Below, piece after piece: positions 25,901-33,720 of a stretch of 63,269 bases of DNA (within the stretch, counting starts at the first letter, position 1; each line of letters begins with the position of its first letter). The notes beneath the pieces are model-generated. The model searched no databases, was not told the origin of the DNA, and saw nothing but the letters and a program-made list of their open reading frames with translations. Both the position numbers and the translations under genes were made by a program. The DNA is taken from NCBI GenBank assembly GCA_018242045.1, contig JAFECR010000010.1:91348-154616 (forward strand). The letters are read 5' to 3'. Source of the stretch: Pseudomonadota bacterium (lineage in GTDB: Bacteria; Pseudomonadota; Gammaproteobacteria; Berkiellales; Berkiellaceae).

Positions 25901-26857
25901 CGCTTTCCTCCTTACCATCAATCCAAGACTGCAGCGCTTGGTAGTTATGCCGTAATTGCTTCTCCTGTGAGCTGAGCTTTTTAGGTGGGGCTTGGCAATT
26001 GCGAATAAAGCGATCGATCTGATCGCCATCACGCAAAATAACGTGCAAGCCATCATAACGTTGTCCTTGCTCATTCTCCCCATGTTGTATGGCGTGAACG
26101 AACAGCCTGTGATGGCGTCCATAAGTTCTTCTTGCGTATATCCCACCTCTAACGCTTGTTGGATAATTCTCTTTCGCTTTGCATCTAGCTTGGCATTAGG
26201 ATGGTTCATGATTTTTTTCCAATGCCCAAAAATCATCTCAATCGGATCTGCCAAAGAAACACCCACATCGCTCTCGTTATTTTTCTCCTTCTTCTTCTCC
26301 TTCTTCTTCTCCTTCTTCTTCTCCTTCTCCTTCTCCTTATTCTTCTCCTTCTTGTTCTCCTTCTTCTTATTCTTCTTCTTGCTTCGAAGGGGCATCGAAG
26401 GGCCTTCGATGGGGTAAAATGAGGGATACAACTCATTTGGCGATCCCATCAGATGGTATGCCTCTTTGTATTTTTCAAAGAGTTCCGGGAGAAAGAAGAC
26501 CCTTGGAAGGGCTTCATAAATTTTTCGCAACTGGATTACACGCTTATCATGCCCCTTCAAAGGGCCTCCCGTTTGGATAAATCCCAGCTCAACCACCCAA
26601 ATATACCCATGTGATGGATCATAATGACAAAAATTTATCTCACTTAAGCGTTCAATAAGGGTCTTTATCTCATCAAGTGCAATTCCCGTGTCATGCGCAG
26701 CATAAGGAAGTGGTAAATAATAGACACCAAGCATGTTGGTATGCCGATTTGTTTGTAGATAAACTGCCAAAAGTAAAGCATTACAGCCTATTTCTCTTAG
26801 CTGCTCTACTAATGCACCCGACCAAAACTCAGGTGAGAACTTGCAAAACTCTCGCAT
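25887..26857 (-). pseudogene. Phage replication initiation protein gene with a one-base deletion
   Basis: The N-terminal ~140 residues are a winged-helix replication domain (MREFCKFSPEFWSG, LGVYYLPLPYAAHDTGIALDEI). A Lys/Glu low-complexity linker (~165-200) follows, then the C-terminal DNA-binding-type domain. After FTPYNMG the frame is lost at a run of four C on the plus strand (26078-26081). The next frame continues correctly as ENEQGQRYDGLHVILRDGD and ends in EESGGTP. This matches the family's SP-HMGxN-G-YDxL-LI-RD pattern, so one base (G on the coding strand) is missing. It may be a real mutation or a homopolymer sequencing error. Confidence 0.75.
26280..26380 (-). repeat. GAA/GGAGAA microsatellite encoding a Lys/Glu tract
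   Basis: The minus strand consists almost only of GAAGAAGGAGAA-like units and encodes alternating Lys/Glu/Asn runs. All three minus-strand frames are open. It is a linker in the replication gene and prone to slippage, so length variation between isolates is expected. Confidence 0.85.
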
Positions 26858-26869
26858 GATGCTTCCTTG

Positions 26870-27328
26870 TTAAAAAAATGGCGTATCATCATCACTTACG
26901 CTTTTGTCCATCGCCTTTTTAAAGCGCTGGATCTTATTTTTATCACCATAACCATCCTTGCCTTTCTCAACAGCAATAACAGCAAGGCAGTGTTGACTTA
27001 AATAACGCGTGATGAGTGACATCGTTAACCTTTCAGTCCCCATACCATGGCAAGCCATGATCCAAGATTTCAACCATTGCAGCCCAATGCGCCTGGCTTC
27101 TTCATTCACATGTTGAAAAATCACATTCTGAAAGACCTTTCTGTTGGTGAAAGCGCCACTTGTAACCACAAATTCAAACTGTAAATACTTTCCATCACCT
27201 AATTTTGTACTCTTTAATGTTACTTCGGTTGCTTGAACGTTATATTCACCGGGTGGAATTGGGGTAAATGGTTCAATATCCTGAATTTCAGATAGAGTAA
27301 CCCCAAAATCATAATCTTGGCCGTACAT
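26870..27328 (-). CDS. DUF669-family phage protein, probable ssDNA-binding partner
   Basis: A 152-aa protein. IPPGEYNVQATEVTLKSTKLGDGKYLQFEFVVTSGAFTNRKVF is the DUF669 OB-like core. The C-terminus ends in DDDTPFF, very like the acidic DDDIPF tip with which SSB proteins recruit partners. DUF669 genes typically sit beside Sak4-type ATPases, as here, and act in phage recombination. That functional link is inferred from the arrangement and the SSB-like tip. Confidence 0.8.
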   Translation of the reverse strand: MYGQDYDFGVTLSEIQDIEPFTPIPPGEYNVQATEVTLKSTKLGDGKYLQFEFVVTSGAFTNRKVFQNVIFQHVNEEARRIGLQWLKSWIMACHGMGTERLTMSLITRYLSQHCLAVIAVEKGKDGYGDKNKIQRFKKAMDKSVSDDDTPFF

Positions 27329-27337
27329 AAAGACTCC

Positions 27338-28063
27338 TTATTGGCAAGCGTGAAAGAATTTTTTAGTATCGAGTTCCATTTTGAAAGGAAGTTGATAGCG
27401 GTTCTTGGCATCAAAGGCCGCTCTGTGTTCAGTGTAAAGAACCCTTGTTCCATAAGATTGGGCAATATGGCGTTTATGAAACCCATCCCCGGCTTCACTG
27501 ACAAAGGTTTCAAAGTTGGCAAATAGCAAACAATCGCACCATTGCTTAAAGATGGAGGCAACCTTTTCATAAAGTTTTAGCTGATAGCGATCGTAATTTT
27601 CAAACTCAGGGTTATTAAAGGTTTTAATTTGCGCATGGGCTATGAGAATAACATGCATCCCTTTTTTATAAAGTAGATCTAACCCTCTCACCAATCGTTC
27701 AAACTGCTTAGCGACTTCAACGTAACCATTACCATAAGGCAAGTCGACAATAGAATTAATTTTCTTTTGCTGGCAAATGCCATCAATACATAAGCGCTCT
27801 GCCCAATCTAATGAATCAAGCACTAACGTCTTATAGGCATGCTCTTCTTTTAATAAAAGTGTTACAAACTTAAGCACGCTTTCCCAATCATTCGCCATGG
27901 GAAAACGTGTGATATCTAATTGGCTTGTACCATCTTCTGTGGCAATAAAAATGGGATCGGGGGCTTTAGAGGCAAAGGCTGATTTCCCGATCCCTTCAAC
28001 ACCATACAGCACAACTCGAATAGGGCGTTGTTGTTTACCTACCACTAAATCTGGTAAGGCCAT
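27338..28063 (-). CDS. Sak4-like RecA-fold ATPase (phage recombination)
   Basis: A 241-aa P-loop ATPase. Walker A is YGVEGIGKSAFA near residue 24, and Walker B lies in TLVLDSLDWAERL. HVILIAHAQIKTF near 150 is the sensor region of the family. These proteins anneal single-strand DNA in phage recombination with an SSB-like partner, here the DUF669 gene immediately downstream. The ATG at 28063 is chosen because AGGGGA precedes it and it lies next to the upstream stop codon; the longer frame would overlap the previous gene. Confidence 0.8.
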   Translation of the reverse strand: MALPDLVVGKQQRPIRVVLYGVEGIGKSAFASKAPDPIFIATEDGTSQLDITRFPMANDWESVLKFVTLLLKEEHAYKTLVLDSLDWAERLCIDGICQQKKINSIVDLPYGNGYVEVAKQFERLVRGLDLLYKKGMHVILIAHAQIKTFNNPEFENYDRYQLKLYEKVASIFKQWCDCLLFANFETFVSEAGDGFHKRHIAQSYGTRVLYTEHRAAFDAKNRYQLPFKMELDTKKFFHACQ

Positions 28064-28064
28064 T

Positions 28065-28457
28065 TTATTCCCCTTTCTTGGGCGTAAAAAAGTAAGGCTT
28101 GGTTGGTACAATGAGAAGAGCTGGGCTTATTTTTTGCCAAATTTCTGGCTCCTTTACCTCTAGGTAGTCACTTTGCGTTTTAAGCTCTTTATACTCCGTC
28201 ACAAAGGGAAATTGGGTCGCTGTTAAATGATGCTTTGTTTTAACTTCTGCTAAATACTTTTGATCCCATTTGCGAGAATAGTTAATTCGAATTTTCAGAT
28301 TTTCAAAACTCATTGTGCCTTTGTCTTTCCAAAGGTTATTATGTTGAAGATGTTGTTGAATGGCATCCTCTGCTTTAAGGCGTTCGGTTTCATAATGCCC
28401 TTCTAGCTTTTTAAGGGAGTTCCAATGTGAAATCATATTTTCTAAATAACTATCCAT
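28065..28457 (-). CDS. Hypothetical early phage protein
   Basis: A 130-aa soluble protein of unknown family. The first half is a charged helix pair (MISHWNSLKKLEGHYETERLKAEDAI). The second half is beta-rich and ends in Pro/Lys. It lies between cro and the Sak4-like gene in the early operon, overlapping cro by eight bases and followed at once by the ATPase. Such proteins accompany recombination modules, but I cannot name a role. Confidence 0.6.
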   Translation of the reverse strand: MDSYLENMISHWNSLKKLEGHYETERLKAEDAIQQHLQHNNLWKDKGTMSFENLKIRINYSRKWDQKYLAEVKTKHHLTATQFPFVTEYKELKTQSDYLEVKEPEIWQKISPALLIVPTKPYFFTPKKGE

Positions 28458-28653
28458 TGCGCTTCCCCCTCCCCGATTGCAAGGTTAAATTCTTGGCCTT
28501 AAACTTTCCTTCTGTGAGCACTTCAATCTGATACGCTCGACCCTTTGGGAAATGATCTTTCCATTTAGAAACTGCCGTCAGTGTGACACCTAAGGCTTTT
28601 GCAAGATTTGCCTTACCACCAAAATACGAGGCTACAACTTCTATCTTGTCCAT
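28450..28653 (-). CDS. Cro-like helix-turn-helix regulator
   Basis: A 67-aa protein. GGKANLAKALGVTLTAVSKWKDHFPKGRAYQIEVLTEG is a helix-turn-helix of the Cro/YdaS type. It is the first gene of the early operon, transcribed divergently from the CI-like repressor, with a shared operator between them (28709-28728). GGAG precedes the ATG. It should compete with the repressor for the same operator to commit to the lytic path. Confidence 0.8.
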   Translation of the reverse strand: MDKIEVVASYFGGKANLAKALGVTLTAVSKWKDHFPKGRAYQIEVLTEGKFKAKNLTLQSGRGKRNG

Positions 28654-28680
28654 TTTTGTCTCCGAAACTTCCTTCCCTAA

Positions 28681-28728
28681 AAGTTAAATTAGATTTACAA
28701 TGAAATCAACGTTGAGTTTTCTCAACGT
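28681..28728 (-). promoter_or_regulatory. Early (cro) promoter with repressor operator
   Basis: On the minus strand TTGATT (28704-28709) and TAACTT (28681-28686) are separated by 17 bases. Overlapping the -35 is a perfect 20-base palindrome ACGTTGAG-TTTT-CTCAACGT (28709-28728). The same operator/promoter design recurs at 29454-29499, so this is the likely CI/Cro target. Confidence 0.7.
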
Positions 28729-28804
28729 AGTTGGTTTATTATCTTATTGGTTTAATATAAAATAACTTTTAACTAAGTCTTAAATACAAATAAGGACATA
28801 AGCT

Positions 28805-29425
28805 GTGAGCCTTGGTGAACGCGTTAAAGAAGCGCGACTTAAGAAGGGACTGACGCAAGATGAACTGGGCGAAGCCTTGGGTGGCTTAACCGGGCCTGCT
28901 ATCTCCTCAATAGAAAAGGGGATCGCAAAAACCTTTCGTGATCCAAAGTTGTTTTTAGAAGTTGCCAAAATCTTAGAGGTCTCTCCCATTTGGTTACAGT
29001 TTGGGTTAGGCGATGCAGAGCTCATCACAGAAACTGTTCCCTTGATTGATTGGGAAGATGTTAAACAACTTCCGGTTAGGCCTTCAATGATAAAAAGACG
29101 GTTAGGCACAACCTTATCTGTTTCACCCAAAAGCTATGCGCTTAAAGTTATTGGCAATAGCATGACTGCTCAAAACGGGAACGAAACTACCTTTAAGGAA
29201 GGCGCTATCATTATCGTGGATCCTGAAGTGACACCAAAACCGAATTCCTTTGTGGTTGTCTCTCATGATGGTGGGCTTATGTTACGCAAATTGGTCCAAG
29301 ATGGTGGCAAGCAATACCTTCAACCGCTTAATCGTTTGTTCCAACAAGAAACGGTAAATTCAAAGACCAAGTTTTATGGTGTAGTCCGCTCTATTCTGAT
29401 TGAAGATTTCAGCTTAATAACTTAA
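28805..29425 (+). CDS. CI-like prophage repressor (XRE domain plus S24 peptidase)
   Basis: A 206-aa protein. The N-terminal XRE helix-turn-helix is VKEARLKKGLTQDELGEALG. The C-terminal LexA/UmuD-type S24 domain has the catalytic Ser in VIGNSMTAQNG and the catalytic Lys in GLMLRKLVQDG. It would hold the early and integrase promoters off and be inactivated by RecA-stimulated self-cleavage on DNA damage. It starts with GTG. Both catalytic residues are present, so lysogenic control may still work even though the prophage is otherwise broken. Confidence 0.9.
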   Translation: MSLGERVKEARLKKGLTQDELGEALGGLTGPAISSIEKGIAKTFRDPKLFLEVAKILEVSPIWLQFGLGDAELITETVPLIDWEDVKQLPVRPSMIKRRLGTTLSVSPKSYALKVIGNSMTAQNGNETTFKEGAIIIVDPEVTPKPNSFVVVSHDGGLMLRKLVQDGGKQYLQPLNRLFQQETVNSKTKFYGVVRSILIEDFSLIT

Positions 29426-29453
29426 ATCAACGCTAAATTTTATTTAAAATTAA

Positions 29454-29499
29454 GTTGAGAAAACTCAACGTTGACACCTTCTTAAGTCTAATTTAATTT
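29454..29499 (+). promoter_or_regulatory. Excisionase/integrase promoter with second repressor operator
   Basis: The palindrome GTTGAG-AAAA-CTCAAC (29454-29469) is the reverse complement of the cro operator core. It is followed directly by TTGACA (29471-29476), a 17-base spacer and TAATTT (29494-29499). The layout mirrors the cro promoter, which strongly suggests control by the same repressor. Confidence 0.7.
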
Positions 29500-29531
29500 T
29501 ATCTACACGCTTTTTTAGCTTAAAAGATTTT

Positions 29532-29897
29532 ATGAAGACATTTCGATCTGTTGGTAATGTCCAAATTTTGCCGCGCCTTATCCGACACAAAGATGCCCCA
29601 AGCTATCTTGGCATGGATAAAAACCGCTTCAATGCCGATGTCAGACCTTTTTTGACTGAAATTCCACTGGGATCACAAGGAATTGCCTTTGATAGACTTG
29701 ATTTGGATGCCTGGGTAGATCATTATAAGAGCCGCAACGGGCGTCCCACCTCAAAAATAAGAGGAGAAGCAATATGGGACGCAAAAGAACCCCAGGACTT
29801 CGCAATCGAAACGGGATATGGCACATCGATAAGCAAATCTTCGGTAAAACGATTTGCGAAAGCACTGGAGAAAGCGAACTCGAAGCGGCAGAATTAA
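29532..29897 (+). CDS. Excisionase-like small protein upstream of integrase
   Basis: A 121-aa protein. IRHKDAPSYLGMDKNRFNADVRPFLTEIPLG is a helix-turn-helix-like segment, followed by GIAFDRLDLDAWVDHYKSRNGRP. This pattern is found in small proteins paired with tyrosine integrases of gammaproteobacterial islands. The last 41 codons overlap the integrase start. It probably directs excision or regulates int; the role is inferred from position. Confidence 0.65.
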   Translation: MKTFRSVGNVQILPRLIRHKDAPSYLGMDKNRFNADVRPFLTEIPLGSQGIAFDRLDLDAWVDHYKSRNGRPTSKIRGEAIWDAKEPQDFAIETGYGTSISKSSVKRFAKALEKANSKRQN

Positions 29898-30860
29898 TTT
29901 TAGCGCGCCGTATTGATGAAATACGGCAAACAAAATTTTTTGGGATCCGTCCCAAACGAATATTTCGTGAAGCTGCAACGCGTTTTCTTGAAGAAAATAC
30001 ACATTTGGCAAGCATTCGCGATTACGCGATGCACTTAAAGCAACTCGATCCTTTTATCGGTAACTTGTCACTTGACAATGTACACATGGAAACCCTTCAA
30101 CCATTCATCGATGGCAGAAAAGAAAAGGGTATTAAAATTAAATCGATCAATCTTGCTTTAGCCGTGGTTAGACGCATTTTAAATCTGTCAGCAAGGCTGT
30201 GGCGAGATGAAAATGGATTCACGTGGTTAGGAACTGCCCCACTCATCCAAATGTTTGCTGTTACAGATGCAAGACGACCTCATCCCCTTTCATGGGATGA
30301 GCAACATCGCTTGTTTAAAGCATTACCCGATCATCTTGCTCGTATGTGTTTGTTTAAAGTAAATACAGGATGTCGCGAACAAGAGGTTTGCAAACTTAAA
30401 TGGGATTGGGAAGTAAAGATCCCGGAATTGAATGCTTCGGTATTTTTAATTCCACGCGAATTTGTTAAAAATCGCGAAGAGCGTATTGTGGTGTTAAACC
30501 GGGTGAGCCGCTCTGTTATTGAAGAAGTTCGAGGAAAGGATCCTGAGTTCGTTTTCACTTACAAGCAAAAGCGTGACGAGCATTAATAATAGTGCTTGGA
30601 AAAGAGCCAGAAAGTCAGTTGGGCTAAAGTCTGTTCGGGTACATGATCTGAAACATACTTTTGGTCGAAGGCTTAGAGCTGCAGGTGTGGCTTTAGAAAC
30701 ACGTAAGGTGTTACTGGGGCATAGAAATGGAGACATCACAACGCACTACTCTGCGCCTGAACTTGAAGAGTTAATGGAAGCAGCTGAGCGTGTTTGCGCA
30801 GCTGTGACCGGCAAAACTCCGGCACTGGTAATTTTACATCGCAAGACAGGGACAAGATAA
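29774..30860 (+). pseudogene. int: Tyrosine-family phage integrase, frameshifted
   Basis: The first frame (29774-30586) gives the arm and core-binding domains and the first catalytic Arg in NTGCREQEVCKLKW, but stops after FTYKQKRDEH. The second frame supplies VTSINNSAWKRARKSVG, HDLKHTFGRRLRAAG, GHRNGDITTHYS (nucleophile Tyr) and the C-terminus ending at 30860. A single extra base, probably in the AAAA run at 30567-30570, separates them. HDLKHT instead of HDLRHT is common in this integrase group. Unless it is a sequencing error, the element cannot excise by its own enzyme. It lies next to the tRNA target. Confidence 0.85.
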
Positions 30861-30940
30861 TGTGGTCTAAACGTTTGATATTTTTGAGATTTTTTTGGCG
30901 CGCCCGGAGAGACTCGAACTCCCGACCACCTGGTTCGAAG
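30812..30940. repeat. Right prophage attachment repeat (attR)
   Basis: The partner of the left repeat at 15321-15449. The 45-base identical core (30896-30940) lies in the 3' half of the tRNA-Arg gene, from the CCA end through the anticodon loop. The adjacent 84 bases are the integrase 3' end and spacer. Confidence 0.88.
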
Positions 30941-30972
30941 CCAGATACTCTATCCAGCTGAGCTACGGGCGC
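30896..30972 (-). tRNA. tRNA-Arg, anticodon TCG
   Basis: 77 bases including encoded CCA. Acceptor GCGCCCG/CGGGCGC, D-stem GCTC/GAGT, anticodon stem TCTGG/CCAGG with loop CTTCGAA (anticodon TCG, reading CGA), T-arm GGGAG-TTCGAGT-CTCTC and discriminator G. All stems pair. It serves as the integration target of the prophage and remains intact at the integrase end. Confidence 0.96.
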
Positions 30973-31039
30973 ATCAAAGGCGGGATTATCCGCTATATTA
31001 AGTTCTGGTGTCAAATCTTCTTAGCTAAGAAACATTAGA

Positions 31040-31936
31040 TCATACCTCGCCCTGCGCAGCTTGGCGAAACAAAAACTTGCTCATCAAGACTAACGCTAAT
31101 GGGGGTAAAAGAATGCTCGCGTAATAAAACCACCCTGCTAGGTACTGACAGTACCAATCTGTGAAGACTGCGCTTAGCGCCCCCACCATGAGTAACACAC
31201 CTCGAACTGGTAATTTAGTTATAGAAGACAAATAAGTACCGAGCTGACTCATCCTCTTTAAGCTAGTTGCACGCGCACTAAAGCCAAGCAAGCATAATCC
31301 TAATATGGTCGATCCTTGTTCAGCTAAGGAGCTAGCGAAGTCTAACTGGCTGTCTGCAGCCATTGAAGTCTTCATACTCGACATAATTACAAGCCCATTG
31401 CCTACCAAAAAACCCAAACCTGCGAGCACGGTGGCCAAACTTATTCTGGAATGCGCTTTTGTGGCGCTAAGAGGCCTGATACAACTTCCCATCATGATAA
31501 AAAAGCCGCTGGTATATTCCAATGACTTTACGCTAAGCATTTGAGTCCATAAAGCCAATACTTCGGTGCCAGAGGGTGCTAGAGCCCAGGAAAAATACAT
31601 TAAAGCCAGCAAGCCGGGCAAAGTCACAGCACATAATGCCAACAGCGCCCTCATCGAAAACCATGCACTTGCCATCATAAGCATTGCTGAAAAAGCTACC
31701 GCGAGAAGATGAGGACAATGAAAAATTGTTTCTGCGGTATCTGCCACAAGGGTCAATCCAATACCAAACCAGATAATCTGAGCAGTCATCATGGAATAGG
31801 AAGAACAAGCAGCATCTATATTTATAGAATGGCTAGCTAAAGGGCGCACTTTTTTGACCCCCGCCAAAAATTTTACTGGGAAATTTAATGCCCCATGCAG
31901 CTGGGAGGAAAAGAAAAGGGTCCTTGGTGTGTTCAT
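31040..31936 (-). CDS. Polytopic inner-membrane protein, unknown function
   Basis: A 298-aa protein with about seven or eight hydrophobic helices (for example LLAVAFSAMLMMASAWFSM, LATVLAGLGFLVGNGLVIM, ASILLPPLALVLMSKFLF). The N-terminal ~40 residues are polar. I recognise no transporter signature. AAGG lies before the ATG. It is the first chromosomal gene beyond the tRNA and stands alone, with the repeat array upstream of it. Confidence 0.7.
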   Translation of the reverse strand: MNTPRTLFFSSQLHGALNFPVKFLAGVKKVRPLASHSINIDAACSSYSMMTAQIIWFGIGLTLVADTAETIFHCPHLLAVAFSAMLMMASAWFSMRALLALCAVTLPGLLALMYFSWALAPSGTEVLALWTQMLSVKSLEYTSGFFIMMGSCIRPLSATKAHSRISLATVLAGLGFLVGNGLVIMSSMKTSMAADSQLDFASSLAEQGSTILGLCLLGFSARATSLKRMSQLGTYLSSITKLPVRGVLLMVGALSAVFTDWYCQYLAGWFYYASILLPPLALVLMSKFLFRQAAQGEV

Positions 31937-32941
31937 CAGCGAACCTTAAATTGGTGACCAGAGTCAAACCATTTACAATTTGATTGTAGGCATAATGATT
32001 TTAATTGCAATACCAATTGTCAGCTGGACCAAAATAATTTCTAAAAATCCCCTGTGACTTCTCTGTCGAGCCAAAATGTATGGTGCTCTCTCCTAAAGCT
32101 CGAGCAAGGATATGTAGTAGATATTTTCGCCCGTATGTGAGAAATGTCCTCAGAATGCGTGAGGGATGTACTCTCATCTCTCAGAATGCGCTCCGTATCC
32201 TCTCATCTGTGTGAATGGGATGTCTCTCATCCCTCTCGTGTGAATGGGATGTCCTCTCATCTCCATGCTCATCCCTCTCGTGTGAATGGGATGTCCTCTC
32301 ATCTCCATGCGCCACTCATCTCTCATCTCCGCTCGCGTGAATGGGATGTCCTCTCCTCCTCTTCTCAGCTCCCAAGGGATGTCCTCTCTTCCTCCCTCCT
32401 TTCCATGAATGGGATGTCCTCTCATCTCCACTCACCACTCATCTCTCATCTCCGCTCGCGTGAATGGGATGTCCTCTCCTCCTCTTCCTCCCTTCTCAAC
32501 TCCCAAGGGATGTCCTCTCTTCCTCTTGAGGGATGTACTCTCATCTCTCAGAATGCGCTCCGTATCCTCTCATCTGTGTGAATGGGATGTCTCTCATCCC
32601 TCTCGTGTGAATGGGATGTCCTCTCATCTCCATGCGCCACTCATCTCCGCTCGCGTGAATGGGATGTCCTCTCCTCCTCTTCTCAGCTCCCAAGGGATGT
32701 CCTCTCTTCCTCCTCCTTTCCATGAATGGGATGTCCTCTCTTCCTCTCTCCCCCTGCTCCCAAGGGATGTCCTCTCTTCCTGCTCTTCCTCTCTCCCCTG
32801 CTCCCAAGGGATGTCCTCTCTTCCTGCCCTCTTCTCCCAAGGAAAGCGAGGAAACGCACCAAGAACGCCATTGTTCTTTATCACTATTGGTAGTTAGTCT
32901 ATTGAATGCAAATCAATCTTGGGGAGGGAGTGGCATAAACA
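31937..32941. other. 1-kb gene-free stretch dominated by a repeat array
   Basis: Between two minus-strand genes. 31937-32140 is AT-rich and contains nothing I recognise. 32155-32850 is the GGGATGT array described separately. 32850-32941 is a short spacer before the methyltransferase stop codon. Several overlapping open frames run through the array in both directions, but they switch frame at almost every repeat and are compositional. Confidence 0.7.
32155..32850. repeat. Array of ~17 interspersed GGGATGT(C)CTCTC repeats with higher-order duplication
   Basis: GGGATGT occurs 17 times, at about 32163, 32217, 32246, 32288, 32343, 32376, 32411, 32466, 32507, 32529, 32584, 32613, 32660, 32693, 32728, 32763 and 32808. 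It is nearly always extended to GGGATGTCCTCTC and preceded either by GTGAAT/ATGAAT or by CTCCCAA. Spacing varies from 22 to 55 bases and is not a multiple of three. A block of ~110 bases at 32161 recurs almost unchanged at 32526, so the array has grown by segmental duplication. One strand is strongly pyrimidine-rich (CT). It lacks the constant repeat/spacer geometry of CRISPR. Confidence 0.9.
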
Positions 32942-33685
32942 TTAGCGGGCTTTTTTTAACAGTGCCGTTTCACTTTTAAAAGGAGAGCCCGGAACACAGC
33001 CATAAAATCGTTCAATTACTAAGCCCGATGTTAAGAGTGCCTGCTGGTAACGCTTTCTGTTGGAATTATCAAAAATAATAATGCCATCTTGCTTAAGATA
33101 AGGTAAGCAAGCTTTTAAACATGCTTCCCTACTTCGACCGTCGATAATGATGACGTCGAAAATTTGATTGGTTTCTTTAATCGCTTGTACGTAAGATTTG
33201 AAGTTCAGATTTGGCGCTTTGTGAGAACCGTATGAAGTTGATGGGCCGTTTTCAGCTTCTTTCAATAATAATTCCACTTGCTGGGGTATTTTATCTTTAA
33301 GTTGATGATACCATCCCATGTCGTGTTCAACTGAAATAACCTTCGCAGCCCTTTTAGCGAGCCAGATTGTACTTGCGCCGCTGCCATATTCAAAAATAAC
33401 CGGTTTATAGCCCAATTGATGTATATGCATTTGTAGTGCTTGAATAGCCTCGTAAGTCCACCAAGGTGTATCCAAAAAAACCATATCATCAAGATGATGA
33501 ATGGCGAGCAAAGAACGAAGGTAATGAAAGCGTTGTGATCCTTGGCTTAACCTATCTAACTTCAAAAGCAATCCTGTCATTGCTAAGAGCCATCTAACAA
33601 AACGCATAAAAGCAATATAAGCTGCTTTTAACCACGATGGAGAGTCTTCAATGAATTTTTCTACATTTTTCTTGTAATGTGTCAC
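32942..33685 (-). CDS. Class I SAM-dependent methyltransferase-like protein
   Basis: 247 aa. The SAM-binding motif I is IFEYGSGASTIWLAKRAAKV, motif II is ISVEHD, and FDVIIIDGRSREACLKACLPYLKQDGIIIFDN corresponds to motifs IV-V. This arrangement resembles small O-methyltransferase-like proteins of sugar or lipid pathways, but the substrate cannot be told. It starts with GTG. It is followed downstream by the repeat array and preceded by uspA on the same strand. Confidence 0.75.
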   Translation of the reverse strand: MTHYKKNVEKFIEDSPSWLKAAYIAFMRFVRWLLAMTGLLLKLDRLSQGSQRFHYLRSLLAIHHLDDMVFLDTPWWTYEAIQALQMHIHQLGYKPVIFEYGSGASTIWLAKRAAKVISVEHDMGWYHQLKDKIPQQVELLLKEAENGPSTSYGSHKAPNLNFKSYVQAIKETNQIFDVIIIDGRSREACLKACLPYLKQDGIIIFDNSNRKRYQQALLTSGLVIERFYGCVPGSPFKSETALLKKAR

Positions 33686-33720
33686 CTATTCATCCATCTT
33701 AGGGCATGGTTTTTTGGTAA

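Larger units (their letters stand above)
15450..30940. mobile_element. Defective lambda-like prophage integrated at tRNA-Arg
   Basis: A 15.5-kb element bounded by 45-base identical tRNA-derived repeats. From the right end inward it holds integrase (frameshifted), an excisionase-like gene and CI-like repressor on the plus strand. On the minus strand follow a Cro-like gene, recombination (Sak4-like ATPase, DUF669), two replication genes, an antiterminator Q-like gene, lysis genes, a GpZ-like tail gene, terminase small and large subunits, gpW and a truncated portal. No protease, capsid, tail-tube or tape-measure gene is present. Instead 15.45-17.16 kb holds hicAB and small genes. It is therefore a remnant unable to build virions by itself. 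Confidence 0.9.

Noticed and set aside
26201..26436. Leu/Phe-rich and Arg-rich frames across the replication gene linker
   Set aside because: They are other-frame readings of the GAA/GGAGAA microsatellite.
30640..30690. Loss of the second catalytic Arg in the integrase (HDLKHT instead of HDLRHT)
   Set aside because: Lys at this position is common in this integrase subgroup, so it is not evidence of inactivation by itself.
32155..32850. CRISPR array
   Set aside because: Cores are only ~13 bases, spacing varies from 22 to 55, spacers are themselves related, and no cas gene is nearby.
32155..32850. Array of NF-kappaB-like host transcription factor sites (GGGATGTCC resembles GGGRNNYYCC)
   Set aside because: The match is imperfect at two of ten positions, and bacterial chromosomal DNA is not expected to meet the host factor. 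Kept only as a curiosity.
32144..32979. Several overlapping open frames of 62-162 codons on both strands
   Set aside because: They all lie in the repeat array. Their peptides are frame variants of the same DNA motif, spacing is not a multiple of three, and no ribosome-binding site or domain is seen.
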